Position numbers and translations under genes: made by a program. From positions 1-64,000 of the forward strand of contig JAFUXE010000009.1 in the NCBI GenBank assembly GCA_017477205.1: a stretch of 64,000 nucleotides of DNA, given 5' to 3'. Position 1 is the first letter of the stretch. Each line of letters begins with the position of its first letter. Below the pieces are notes generated by a model. It did no database searches. It was not told the DNA's origin and saw only the letters and a list, made by a program, of their open reading frames with translations. Origin of the DNA: Alloprevotella sp. Its GTDB lineage: Bacteria; Bacteroidota; Bacteroidia; Bacteroidales; Bacteroidaceae. This document shows positions 16,655-24,957 of this stretch, one piece after another.

Positions 16655-18165
16655 TATTCGTTCAGTTTCAGGACTTCCTCAATGATGTTGCGATTGTTGG
16701 AGAGGCGCGGCACCTTGTGCTGTCCACCCAGCTTTCCACGACTCTTCAGCCAAGCCTCGAAAAGTCCCTCACGAGCCACGATGAGCTCAAGGGGCTGGAG
16801 CGTGATGTCTTTGAAGCGCTTGGCCTCATAGTCGGAATTGATGCGCTGCAAGGCTTCGTCAAGAATGCGAGCAAAGGCGCTCACGTCCTGCGGCTTCGTG
16901 GCAAACTCCACGACCCACTGGTGGCGGCACTTTCCGCTCTCGTCCATGAAGACGGGGGCAGCGGTATAGTCGCGGATGACGGCTCCAGTCTCGGCGCAGG
17001 CTTCCTGGAGACCCTTCTCGGCATTGTCCACGATGAGTTCCTCACCGAAGGCATTGATGAAGCTCTTTGTGCGCCCCGTGATAACGAACTTGTAGGGATT
17101 CTTGGAGGTGAACCTGACTGTGTCGCCAATCTGATAGCGCCAGAGGCCGCTCGTCGTCGTGATGACCATCGCGTAGTTCTTCCCTGTCTCCACTTCCCAG
17201 ACGGGGACGGCGCGGGCGTCGGCTTTTCCGACCTCCTCCAGCGGGAGGAATTCGTAGAACACACCGTAATCCAGCATGAGGAGCATCGCGGCATCCGTGG
17301 GGTCGTCCTGCAAGCCAAAGAAACCCTCACTGGCATTATAGGTCTCCATGTAGTGCATGCCATCCTTGCGGATGAGCTGGCGGTAGAGCTCGCGATAGGG
17401 CGTGAAGGCAATGCCGCCGTGGAAGAACACTTCCAGATTGGGCCACACCTCCGCAATGTTGTCCTTGCCGGAAATCTCCAGCACGCGCTTCAGCACGCTC
17501 ATCATCCAGCTGGGTACGCCGCTGAGGTTTGTGACGTTCTTGCCAATGGCTTCACGGGCAATGCGGTCACGCTTCTCCTCGAAGTCGGCAAGCAGGGCGG
17601 TGCGTTTCGAAGGCACGCGCAGGATGTTCACAAGCGGATTGATGTTCTCGATGAGGATGGCGCTGAGGTCACCCACGAGGCTGTGGCGCAGGTTGTAGTT
17701 CGCCTGGTGACTGCCGCCGAGGATAAGGGCGCGGCCGTCCATGAGGCGACTCGCGGAATTGTTGCGCAGGTAGAGGGCCACGGCATCACGGCCACCCATG
17801 TAGTGCGTGTCTTGCAGGTTCTGCGCACTCACGGGGATGAACTTGCTCTTGTCGTTCGTCGTGCCGCTGGATTTCGCGTACCACTTCACGCGCCCCCTCC
17901 ACAAAACGTCGCGCTCGCCGTGACGCATGCGGTCGATGTCGGCCTTGAGGCTTTCGTAGTCGTTGAGGGGAATGCGGGCGGCAAAGGTCTCGTAGTCGTT
18001 GACAGCCTCCGTCCCACCGAAGTTATTGAAATAGTGCGTCGTGGCGGCTTCGCGCAGTATGCGGTCAAGCACCTCTCGCTGCACAGCCTCCGCCTGCGTA
18101 GCATACCGTTCGATAGCTCGCAGGCGGGGCGTGAAATAGGGTCTTACAACTTTTGTTATTGCCAT
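16654..18165 (-). CDS. GH3 auxin-responsive-promoter family acyl-adenylating protein
   Basis: A 503-residue adenylate-forming enzyme of the GH3 (plant JAR1/GH3) family, common in Bacteroidetes. The nucleotide motifs are SSGTTNDKSKFIPVS (about residues 98-112), YNASEGFFGLQDD (about 281) and YQIGDTVRFT (about 348). The C-terminal lobe has TGRTKSFINAFGEEL. Plant members conjugate amino acids to acyl acids. The bacterial substrate is unknown, and nothing here suggests hormone chemistry. It follows the HMA gene by 18 bp on the same strand. Confidence 0.88.
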   Translation of the reverse strand: MAITKVVRPYFTPRLRAIERYATQAEAVQREVLDRILREAATTHYFNNFGGTEAVNDYETFAARIPLNDYESLKADIDRMRHGERDVLWRGRVKWYAKSSGTTNDKSKFIPVSAQNLQDTHYMGGRDAVALYLRNNSASRLMDGRALILGGSHQANYNLRHSLVGDLSAILIENINPLVNILRVPSKRTALLADFEEKRDRIAREAIGKNVTNLSGVPSWMMSVLKRVLEISGKDNIAEVWPNLEVFFHGGIAFTPYRELYRQLIRKDGMHYMETYNASEGFFGLQDDPTDAAMLLMLDYGVFYEFLPLEEVGKADARAVPVWEVETGKNYAMVITTTSGLWRYQIGDTVRFTSKNPYKFVITGRTKSFINAFGEELIVDNAEKGLQEACAETGAVIRDYTAAPVFMDESGKCRHQWVVEFATKPQDVSAFARILDEALQRINSDYEAKRFKDITLQPLELIVAREGLFEAWLKSRGKLGGQHKVPRLSNNRNIIEEVLKLNE

Positions 18166-18183
18166 GTTGTAAGGTTTTATTCT

Positions 18184-18615
18184 TTACCTCTTTACCTTGA
18201 ATTCCGTCACGGGTTTTTCAGCTTCCCGCTTCGTTTTCTCCGGGGCGGGCAGCGTGCACTTCTGGCCGGGAGAGCATGAGGTGGCGGGCTTTGTCTCAGG
18301 TTTTGCGACAGGAGTGATTACGCCCTTCTCGGCAACAGCCTTCACGTTCAGCTTCTCGAAGCCTTTGATCAGCGTGTTAACGTTTGTCTTCTGGGGGTCG
18401 TAGGTGATGGTAACTTCCTTTGTGCTGACGTTCACCTTCACGTCCTGCACACCAGCACCGAAGACGGCTACGTTGTCCATGATTTTCTTCTGGCAGTTCT
18501 GGCAGTGGATGTCAGTTTTGAACACTTGCGTAACGAAAGGCTTTTTCGGCACGCGTGCCATGCTTACGCCGAGGCTCAGCGCGAGCATCAGCAGGAGGGA
18601 TAATGTCTTTTTCAT
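18184..18615 (-). CDS. Periplasmic heavy-metal-associated (HMA) domain protein
   Basis: A 143-residue exported protein. The signal peptide ends near VSMARV (about residue 21). The HMA domain (about 28-95) has the metal-binding pair Cys38 and Cys41 in DIHCQNCQKKI, followed by the ferredoxin-like strands VKVNVSTKEVTITYDP. A second Cys pair occurs in a basic, Pro-rich tail (TSCSPGQKCTLP). It probably carries copper or another soft metal. The TonB receptor gene lies 39 bp upstream, which suggests a shared metal-handling transcript. Confidence 0.85.
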   Translation of the reverse strand: MKKTLSLLLMLALSLGVSMARVPKKPFVTQVFKTDIHCQNCQKKIMDNVAVFGAGVQDVKVNVSTKEVTITYDPQKTNVNTLIKGFEKLNVKAVAEKGVITPVAKPETKPATSCSPGQKCTLPAPEKTKREAEKPVTEFKVKR

Positions 18616-18621
18616 TTGTGT

Positions 18622-18660
18622 AACTATTAACTGTAAACTTTTAACTATTAACTTTTAATA
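18622..18660. repeat. Two 21-bp units between receptor and HMA gene
   Basis: AACTATTAACTGTAAACTTTT at 18622-18642 (21 bp, written as AACTATTAACTG + TAAACTTTT) is followed by AACTATTAACTTTTAATA from 18643. The second unit runs into the stop codon of the TonB receptor gene. Confidence 0.55.
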
Positions 18661-20802
18661 CAGGTTCAGCCTCAGCCCCGCGTAGATGCGGCGTCCCATC
18701 AGGGGGCCCCACACGTTCATGCTGTTGAAGCCCGTAGAGAAAGGCTCGGCCGCGGAGGCGATGGCGTTCTTCTGACGATAGTCGAGGATGTTCTCGCAAC
18801 CGAGGTAGAGATTCAGACGCTGCCACGTGTGCGTCACCTGTGCGAAGAGCAACGCGTAGGCAGGGCTGTGGGTGCTGGCGGACATGGGGGCTGTGGCCGT
18901 TGCGGGCAGGCGCGATGCACCGTTCAGTTGCACCGTAGCATCGAACACCCAGCGCCGCAGGGGCAGGTAGTACTGTACGTTAAGCAAAGCCTTGTACTTG
19001 TCCACAAGCGGGCGCTCGCCCTTCACCCAGCGCGCCATGTCACCCGTTTCGCGGATGGAAGCCACGCGATATTGCCTGCTGTCCGTCAGGCGGAAGGCGG
19101 CATAGACGTCAAGGCGCGTAGCAGGCGTCACGCTTGCATCCACCTGCAAGGTGTGGGAATAGGCGTGGCGGTCGGAGGCATACACCATCACATCCCGATA
19201 ATCGTACTCCTGATCCACGACGATGTTGCGGTCGAAGCGCGTATAGAAGTAGTCGGCCGAGAGCGTGGCGACATGGCCGAAGAGCTCCATGCGCTGCGTC
19301 AGGCTGGCGCCTGTCGTAAAGGCCTGCTCGGGCTTGCGGAAGACGTCGGCGGCGATGCGTATCTGGCGTCCCGTGGCAAACATGCCGATGTTGTCCGTGA
19401 AGACGCGCGGCGTGCGATAGCCCGTGCCAGCGGAGAGGCGCAGGGTGGTCTGCGGGAACACGTCCCAGCGGAAGTGAGCACGCGGCGTCACGTAGGCACG
19501 GTCGTAGTAGCTGTTGTAGTCGGCGCGCAAGCCGCCCACAAGGGAGAGGTTCTTCGTCGGCGTCCACGTGTATTCCGCATAGGGGCCGACTTCGTTCTCG
19601 CTGCGACGGTTCAGGAGGTTTTCCTCCGTCTGGAGCCACGGCGTTCGGTTCTGCATGTGCTCGCGGGCGTGGTCGAAATGCGCCTGCACGCCTGCTGCGA
19701 GGGCAGAGTGCGCGTTGAAGTAGTGGTTTGCCACGAGATTCAGGCTTGCGTCGTTGTCCTCGCCCGCGAAATCGTTCAGGCCGAAGAAACTGTCCTGCCC
19801 GAAGTGGTCGAAGTCCGCCACCAGGGCGATGCTGCTCTGGCGCTCCTCGCCCTTGATGTCGCGAGAGGCGCGGCCATAAGGCAAGGCGGCCTTCAGGTAG
19901 GCGGCTACGTGACTGAGGTCGGTGAGGCTGCCGTAGTGTACGTGGCCGCCCAGTCCATCCCATCCTGTCAGCATGGCTTCGCGCTCGCCTGCCCGGTTCT
20001 TGAACTTCATCATGCCGCCCAGACGGTCTTCCTCCGTCCAACGCACACCCCAGCGCAGCTGCATACCCGTGCGGGGCTCGATGTAAAGCCAGCGGTTGGC
20101 CAGGGAGAAGTTTCGCAGGCGCGGCGTATCGCGGAAGTGGTCGCCGTCGCGATCCATAGCGCCCATCTCGCGCCACTCGGTGTCGCCTGCCGCGTGCAGC
20201 ATGAGGATGGTGGAGAAACTCCTGTCCTCCTTCAGCGGCCACGCTGTGCTCAGGTTCAGCTCGGGGCGCAGCATGTCGTCAAGATAGAGGTTCAGGAAGA
20301 GGCGTTCCTGATCCGTCGGCTTGCGATATTCCATGTTAATCTGTCCCGTGATGGCCTCGTGCCCTGCCGTCACGCTGCTGATGCCCTTCGACACCTGCAC
20401 GGAGGAGAGCCATACGCCCGGCACGTGCTCCATCGCATAGGGTGCGCCGAGACCGCGCATCGTGGGACGGCTCTCGTCCAGCGTCTGCGTATAGTTGCCG
20501 CCAAGGCCGAGGAGGCGAATCTGGCGTGTACCCGTGACGGCATCGCTGTATCCCACGGTCACACTGGCGCTGTTCTCGAAGGCTTCCGCCACGGTGCAGC
20601 ATGCCATCTTCGTCAGTCCCGTCGCCGTGATGGTTTCGCGCCCTTGCACGTCATCGCCGAACAGGACGCCCTTCAGGCGGCTCTGCACGGTCACCTCGCC
20701 GAGCGTCTGCTCGCGCTCCTCGTCCTCCTGCGCCACGGCAGGCACAAAGGTGACAAGAAGAAGGGCGGCAAGAGCCGTTATATGTAGGAGACGATTGCTC
20801 AT
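18655..20802 (-). CDS. TonB-dependent outer-membrane receptor, probably for a metal
   Basis: A 715-residue outer-membrane receptor. The signal peptide starts at the ATG at 20802 (MSNRLLHITALAALLL) and ends near VAQ. A short TonB-box region (EREQTLGEVTVQSRL) leads to the plug domain (about 30-150: GTRQIRLLGLGGNYTQTL, GVWLSSVQVSKG, GHEAITGQINMEYRKP). A 22-strand barrel follows, ending YAGLRLNLY. It lacks the N-terminal carboxypeptidase-like domain of SusC proteins, and no SusD partner is nearby. Pairing with the HMA gene suggests a metal or metal chelate. A -7 element at 20822-20829 starts transcription downstream of an alternative ATG, which supports this start. Confidence 0.88.
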   Translation of the reverse strand: MSNRLLHITALAALLLVTFVPAVAQEDEEREQTLGEVTVQSRLKGVLFGDDVQGRETITATGLTKMACCTVAEAFENSASVTVGYSDAVTGTRQIRLLGLGGNYTQTLDESRPTMRGLGAPYAMEHVPGVWLSSVQVSKGISSVTAGHEAITGQINMEYRKPTDQERLFLNLYLDDMLRPELNLSTAWPLKEDRSFSTILMLHAAGDTEWREMGAMDRDGDHFRDTPRLRNFSLANRWLYIEPRTGMQLRWGVRWTEEDRLGGMMKFKNRAGEREAMLTGWDGLGGHVHYGSLTDLSHVAAYLKAALPYGRASRDIKGEERQSSIALVADFDHFGQDSFFGLNDFAGEDNDASLNLVANHYFNAHSALAAGVQAHFDHAREHMQNRTPWLQTEENLLNRRSENEVGPYAEYTWTPTKNLSLVGGLRADYNSYYDRAYVTPRAHFRWDVFPQTTLRLSAGTGYRTPRVFTDNIGMFATGRQIRIAADVFRKPEQAFTTGASLTQRMELFGHVATLSADYFYTRFDRNIVVDQEYDYRDVMVYASDRHAYSHTLQVDASVTPATRLDVYAAFRLTDSRQYRVASIRETGDMARWVKGERPLVDKYKALLNVQYYLPLRRWVFDATVQLNGASRLPATATAPMSASTHSPAYALLFAQVTHTWQRLNLYLGCENILDYRQKNAIASAAEPFSTGFNSMNVWGPLMGRRIYAGLRLNLY

Positions 20803-20821
20803 GAAGCCTTGTTTTTGCCTG

Positions 20822-20829
20822 CAAAAATA
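20822..20829 (-). promoter_or_regulatory. -7 element for the TonB receptor
   Basis: TATTTTTG on the minus strand matches TAnnTTTG. Transcription would begin about 20815, giving a leader of roughly 13 nt. No clear -33 TTTG is found at the expected spacing. The stretch 20830-21095 holds no gene I can support. Confidence 0.55.
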
Positions 20830-21095
20830 ACGCTTCACGCGCATTCCGTGAAATTCCAGCTGCTTTTTTAGTGCAAATCAAGCGGCTTTTTAGGTTTTTT
20901 GGCATTTTTCCAAGGAGTAGTACCTCCGCAACGCCTAAGTTCCAAGCCCGCAAGCCGTCCTCTCCGTAACGTACACCAGCAAAGTCCCGACATGAGCTGG
21001 GAAAATGTTTAGACATATGCAAGACATGTGTTTTGGCAAGCACTGAAGTTTGTAGAATATACGAGACAATTCAATGGAATACGTGGGAAAAATCG

Positions 21096-21103
21096 TACTT
21101 TTG
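21096..21103 (+). promoter_or_regulatory. -7 element for mfd
   Basis: TACTTTTG matches TAnnTTTG exactly and lies 50 bp before the chosen mfd start at 21154. An alternative ATG at 21028 lies upstream of it and is therefore unlikely to be used. The -33 element is not clear. Confidence 0.6.
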
Positions 21104-21153
21104 CAAGCGCAAACATAAAGAAAGCAAAAGAGCTGCGAGACAGAACGAAGCGC

Positions 21154-24100
21154 ATGAAGCTTAAAGACATTCTGAAACTATATCGCCGCCATCCGCAGAT
21201 GGAGGCGCTGCGGAAGATGCTTGACGGGGAAACGCCGCAGGTCATTCGGCTCGCGGGGCTGCACGGCTCCGCGCCTGCCGTCGTGACGGCGAGCCTCGCA
21301 CATGGTGACAAAACGCAGAAAAACATTCCGCCGCTCGTCCTTGCCATCATGAACGACGAGGAAGAGGCGGGCTACTTCTATCACGACCTCTGCGCCCTGC
21401 TGCCCCGCAGCCGCGTACTATTTTTTCCCTCCGCCTACCGCCGCGCGGCGAAGTACGGACAGCGCGACGCGGCCAACGATGTTCTGCGGGCAGAGGTGTT
21501 GAGCGGCTTCGGGAGCCTACCCCAAGTCGGCAAGGCGGGAGGGAGCTCCCTCATCGTCACCTACCCCGCAGCCCTTGCCGAGCGCGTGGCGGCACCCGGC
21601 GACATGGCCAGACGCAGCGTAAGCCTGCGCACGGGCGGCACCTACGACCTGCCGGAACTGGAGCACCGCCTGCTGGACATCGGTTTCCGCCGCACGGACT
21701 ACGTGTACGAACCGGGAGAGTTCGCCGTGCGCGGCAGCATACTGGATGTCTATTCTTACGCGATGGACTATCCCGTGCGCATAGACTTCTTCGGCGACGA
21801 GGTGGACAGCATCCGCACCTTCGAGGTGCAGACGCAGCTGTCAAGGGAGAAGCTGGAGGACGTGACCGTGGTGCCGGAGATGGAGCAAGGCGCAAACAAC
21901 CTCGTGCCCTTCACGGACTACCTGCCGGAGGACACGCTCCTCGTATGCAAGGACTTGGCGTTTGCGGAGGAGGTGATGACAAAGATATACGACGAAGGTT
22001 TCAGTCGGCAGGCTGCCTCCGCACAGGCTGCCCCAGAGGAAGGGGTACCGGGCAGCGAAGCGAACGACGCCGAACAGACGCTGAACAAAGAGCGGCTGCT
22101 CGTAAGTGGCGCTGCCGTCTGCGAAAGACTGAGCGCCCTGCGCCGCATCGAACTCCTCCCCGGCCTGCACGAGGCTGGGACGGGCTTCCACTTCTCCACC
22201 GCTCCGCAGCCCATCTACCATAAGAACTTCGACCTGCTGCGCTCGTCCTTCGACGACCTTCACGCGCGCGGGTACAATATCTATATATGTGCGGACAGCG
22301 AGAAGCAACTGGAAAGGCTGAGAGAGATAATGGACTCGTCCTGGGAGGGGGCTTCCCCCACCCTGCACGCGGGCTTTGCCGACGCGGACATCATGGCGGC
22401 CGTCTTCACGGACCACCAGATATTCGACCGCTTCCACAAATACAACCTCAAGAGCGAGCGCACGCGCAACGCGAAGATGGCGCTCACGCTGAAGGAACTG
22501 ATGCAGTTCCAGCCGGGCGACTACATCGTCCACATAGACCACGGCATCGGACGCTTCGCGGGACTGGTGCGCGTGCCGAGTGCCGACGGTTCGCAGCAGG
22601 AGATGATAAAGCTGACGTACCAGCGCGACGACGTGGTGCTCGTCAGCATCCATGCCCTCCACAAGCTTTCGAAGTACAAGGGTAAGGACGGCGAAGCGCC
22701 CCGCCTCAGCCGCCTCGGCACGGGAGCCTGGGAACGCATGAAAGAACGCACGAAGTCGAAGCTGAAGGACATCGCCGCCGACCTCATCCGCCTCTACGCC
22801 GCGCGCCGCCAGCAGGAGGGCTTCGCTTTCTCGCCGGACACGTTCATGCAGCAGGAGCTGGAAGCGGGCTTCAAGTACGAGGACACGCCGGACCAGCTGC
22901 GCGTGACGCAGGAGGTGAAGCGCGACATGGAAAGCCGACAGCCGATGGACCGCCTCGTCTGCGGCGACGTGGGCTTCGGAAAGACGGAAATCGCCGTGCG
23001 CGCCGCCCTGAAAGCCGCCGTGGACAACAAGCAGGTGGCTGTCCTCGTGCCGACGACCGTACTGGCCCTGCAGCACTACAAGACGTTCTGCGAACGACTG
23101 CGCGACTTCCCCGTGAAGATAGACTACCTCACCCGCGCACGCTCGCCGAAGCAGGTGAAGGAACTCCTCGCGGGACTGGCGGACGGCACGGTGGACATCG
23201 TCGTCGGCACGCACAAGCTCATCGGCAAGCAGGTGCGCTTCAAGGACCTCGGCCTGCTCATCATCGACGAGGAGCAGAAGTTCGGCGTGGGCGTGAAGGA
23301 GAAGCTCCGCATGATGAAGACGGGCGTGGACACGCTCACGATGTCCGCCACCCCCATACCGCGCACCTTGCAGTTCTCCATGATGGGCGCACGCGACTTC
23401 TCCGTCATCGAGACGCCGCCCCCGAACCGCCGACCGATACAGACGGAGATACACACGTTCAGCCACGAGGTCATAGCCGAGGCCGTGAACTTCGAGATGA
23501 GCCGCAACGGGCAGGTGTTCATCGTGACAAACCGCATCAGCGCCCTTGAAAACCTGCGCCAGCTGCTGGCCAGGTACGTCCCCGACGCCCGCGTAGCCGT
23601 GGGCCACGGACAGATGCCGCCCGCACAGCTGGAGGAAATCGTCACGGACTTCATCAACTACGACTACGACGTGCTGCTCTCCACCACCATCGTGGAGAAC
23701 GGCATCGACATCCCCAACGCGAACACCATCATCATCGACGCCGCCCACCGCTTCGGCCTCAGCGACCTCCACCAGATGCGCGGCCGCGTGGGACGCTCGG
23801 ACCGCAAGGCGTTCTGCTACCTCCTGGCTCCGCCGCTCTCCCTGCTCCCCGACGACGCGCGCCGACGCCTGCAGGCCCTCGAGCAGTTCAGCGACCTGGG
23901 CAGCGGCATCCACATCGCCATGCAGGACCTCGACATACGCGGCGCGGGCAACCTGCTGGGCGCGGAGCAGAGCGGCTTCATCGCCGACCTGGGCTACGAG
24001 ACGTACCTGAAGATACTGAAGGAGGCGATGAGGGAGGCCCCCTCCAGCCCCCCTTCCGTCCCCCCCTCCGGGGGGAAACAAGGCATTTTGTGCGGAGAGG

Positions 24101-24666
24101 TTTCCAATGCCGCGCTGAACTCCTCCCCCGGAGGGGGGAGGTGGGAGGGGGCAACCGACATCGAATGCGACCTCCACGCCTACCTGCCCGAGACCTACGT
24201 CCCCGGCGCCAGCGAGCGCATGATGCTGTACAGGGAGCTGGACAAACTGAGCGAAGAAAGAGAAGCCCCCGACACAACCGCTCTGAACCCCTCCCCCGGA
24301 GGGGGGAGGTGGGAGGGGGCCACAGCCTTCCGCCGCCGCCTCGAGGACCGCTTCGGCCCCCTGCCCGAGGAAGCCGAGGAGCTGCTGCGCATCGTGCCGC
24401 TGCGGAAGCTGGGCGGACGGCTGGGCTGCGAGCGCCTGGTGCTGAAGGGCGGGCGCATGACGATGTACTTCCCCGCCGACAAGGAGCACCCCTTCTACCG
24501 TTCGGACGTCTTCGACCGCATCATACAATACGCCATGAGCCACTTCAAGACGTGCCGCCTCAGCGACGACGGAGGCCGGCGCCGCATGACGGTGCGCCCC
24601 GTCGCGAGCGTGCGGCAGGCGCTGGAGACCCTCTCCGCCATCCTCCCGCCTGCCGGGAACCGCTAA
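21154..24666 (+). CDS. mfd: Transcription-repair coupling factor carrying repeat-encoded insertions
   Basis: Mfd, 1170 residues, removes stalled RNA polymerase and recruits UvrA. It has the UvrB-like N-terminal module, a polymerase-interacting domain (LKELMQFQPGDYIVHIDHGIG), and a RecG-like helicase with Walker A GDVGFGKT (about 605-612) and DEEQ box IIDEEQKFG (about 703). The TRG region and C-terminal domain follow (AFRRRLEDRFGPLPEEAEELL). Two near-identical 38-bp modules at 24115-24152 and 24283-24320 encode LNSSPGGGRWEGAT and LNPSPGGGRWEGAT. The first is preceded by an inverted relative (24037-24076). A shorter piece at 22341-22364 encodes SSWEGASPT. All keep frame and lie where homologues vary in length. 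Confidence 0.96.
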   Translation: MKLKDILKLYRRHPQMEALRKMLDGETPQVIRLAGLHGSAPAVVTASLAHGDKTQKNIPPLVLAIMNDEEEAGYFYHDLCALLPRSRVLFFPSAYRRAAKYGQRDAANDVLRAEVLSGFGSLPQVGKAGGSSLIVTYPAALAERVAAPGDMARRSVSLRTGGTYDLPELEHRLLDIGFRRTDYVYEPGEFAVRGSILDVYSYAMDYPVRIDFFGDEVDSIRTFEVQTQLSREKLEDVTVVPEMEQGANNLVPFTDYLPEDTLLVCKDLAFAEEVMTKIYDEGFSRQAASAQAAPEEGVPGSEANDAEQTLNKERLLVSGAAVCERLSALRRIELLPGLHEAGTGFHFSTAPQPIYHKNFDLLRSSFDDLHARGYNIYICADSEKQLERLREIMDSSWEGASPTLHAGFADADIMAAVFTDHQIFDRFHKYNLKSERTRNAKMALTLKELMQFQPGDYIVHIDHGIGRFAGLVRVPSADGSQQEMIKLTYQRDDVVLVSIHALHKLSKYKGKDGEAPRLSRLGTGAWERMKERTKSKLKDIAADLIRLYAARRQQEGFAFSPDTFMQQELEAGFKYEDTPDQLRVTQEVKRDMESRQPMDRLVCGDVGFGKTEIAVRAALKAAVDNKQVAVLVPTTVLALQHYKTFCERLRDFPVKIDYLTRARSPKQVKELLAGLADGTVDIVVGTHKLIGKQVRFKDLGLLIIDEEQKFGVGVKEKLRMMKTGVDTLTMSATPIPRTLQFSMMGARDFSVIETPPPNRRPIQTEIHTFSHEVIAEAVNFEMSRNGQVFIVTNRISALENLRQLLARYVPDARVAVGHGQMPPAQLEEIVTDFINYDYDVLLSTTIVENGIDIPNANTIIIDAAHRFGLSDLHQMRGRVGRSDRKAFCYLLAPPLSLLPDDARRRLQALEQFSDLGSGIHIAMQDLDIRGAGNLLGAEQSGFIADLGYETYLKILKEAMREAPSSPPSVPPSGGKQGILCGEVSNAALNSSPGGGRWEGATDIECDLHAYLPETYVPGASERMMLYRELDKLSEEREAPDTTALNPSPGGGRWEGATAFRRRLEDRFGPLPEEAEELLRIVPLRKLGGRLGCERLVLKGGRMTMYFPADKEHPFYRSDVFDRIIQYAMSHFKTCRLSDDGGRRRMTVRPVASVRQALETLSAILPPAGNR
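22341..22364 (+). repeat. G/C-rich inverted repeat fragment inside mfd
   Basis: GGGAGGGGGC TTCCCCCACCC is a near-perfect inverted repeat encoding SSWEGASPT. Its GGGAGGGGGC part equals the end of the 38-bp module at 24115 and 24283. Confidence 0.6.
24037..24157 (+). repeat. Composite in-frame palindromic insertion in mfd
   Basis: A C-rich arm (24037-24076) that is a rough reverse complement of the 38-bp module precedes a spacer (AAACAAGGCATTTTGTGC). A full module follows at 24115-24152, starting CTGAACTCCTCCCCC and ending GGGAGGGGGC. The reading frame is kept. The encoded peptide is rich in Pro, Gly and Ser. Confidence 0.8.
24283..24320 (+). repeat. Second copy of the 38-bp module in mfd
   Basis: It is identical to the copy at 24115-24152 except for one T/C difference at the seventh base. 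It is in the same reading frame and separated from the first by 130 bp of normal mfd coding sequence. Confidence 0.85.
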
Positions 24667-24775
24667 CCAAGCCTCGTCCCCGCAGCCCTGCTGCTGACCG
24701 TCCCGCAACTGTTGTTTTTGCTTTTTTCTTGATAAAACGGAGGGGAACGGAGGCGTAGGGTGCTTTTTCGGGCTT

Positions 24776-24841
24776 CGTAAGTACTACTTACGGGGCTCGT
24801 AAGTACCACTTACGGACGCCGTAAGTAGCACCTACGGACGG
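24776..24841. repeat. Three 22-bp palindromic units
   Basis: Units start at exactly 24776, 24798 and 24820. Each contains CGTAAGTA-CT-ACTTACG or a close variant, so each can fold as a 7-8 bp hairpin. It lies between the convergent mfd and GH110 genes, upstream of the terminator at 24878. The stretch 24667-24775 holds no gene. Confidence 0.85.
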
Positions 24842-24877
24842 GGTGTTTGGTATCTATTGATTATCAACATATTACAA

Positions 24878-24922
24878 AAAGCCCCGTTTTGCCTGCCGTA
24901 AAAATTGACAAAACGGGGCTTT
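24878..24922. terminator. Bidirectional terminator between mfd and GH110 gene
   Basis: AAAGCCCCGTTTTG (24878-24891) and CAAAACGGGGCTTT (24909-24922) form a perfect 14-bp stem with a 17-nt loop. A tracts before and T runs after the GC core serve both converging genes. Confidence 0.85.
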
Positions 24923-24957
24923 CACCGGGGACTCTTCCCGGGCTTGGCGGGGAACTT

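Noticed and set aside
21028..21153. Upstream start for mfd
   Set aside because: It lies before the -7 element at 21096-21103 and adds 42 residues without homology.
21841..24708. 955-codon open frame on the minus strand opposite mfd
   Set aside because: It is a GC-rich shadow of mfd. Its translation is Val/Ala/His/Arg-rich without any recognisable domain, while the plus strand encodes all Mfd motifs.
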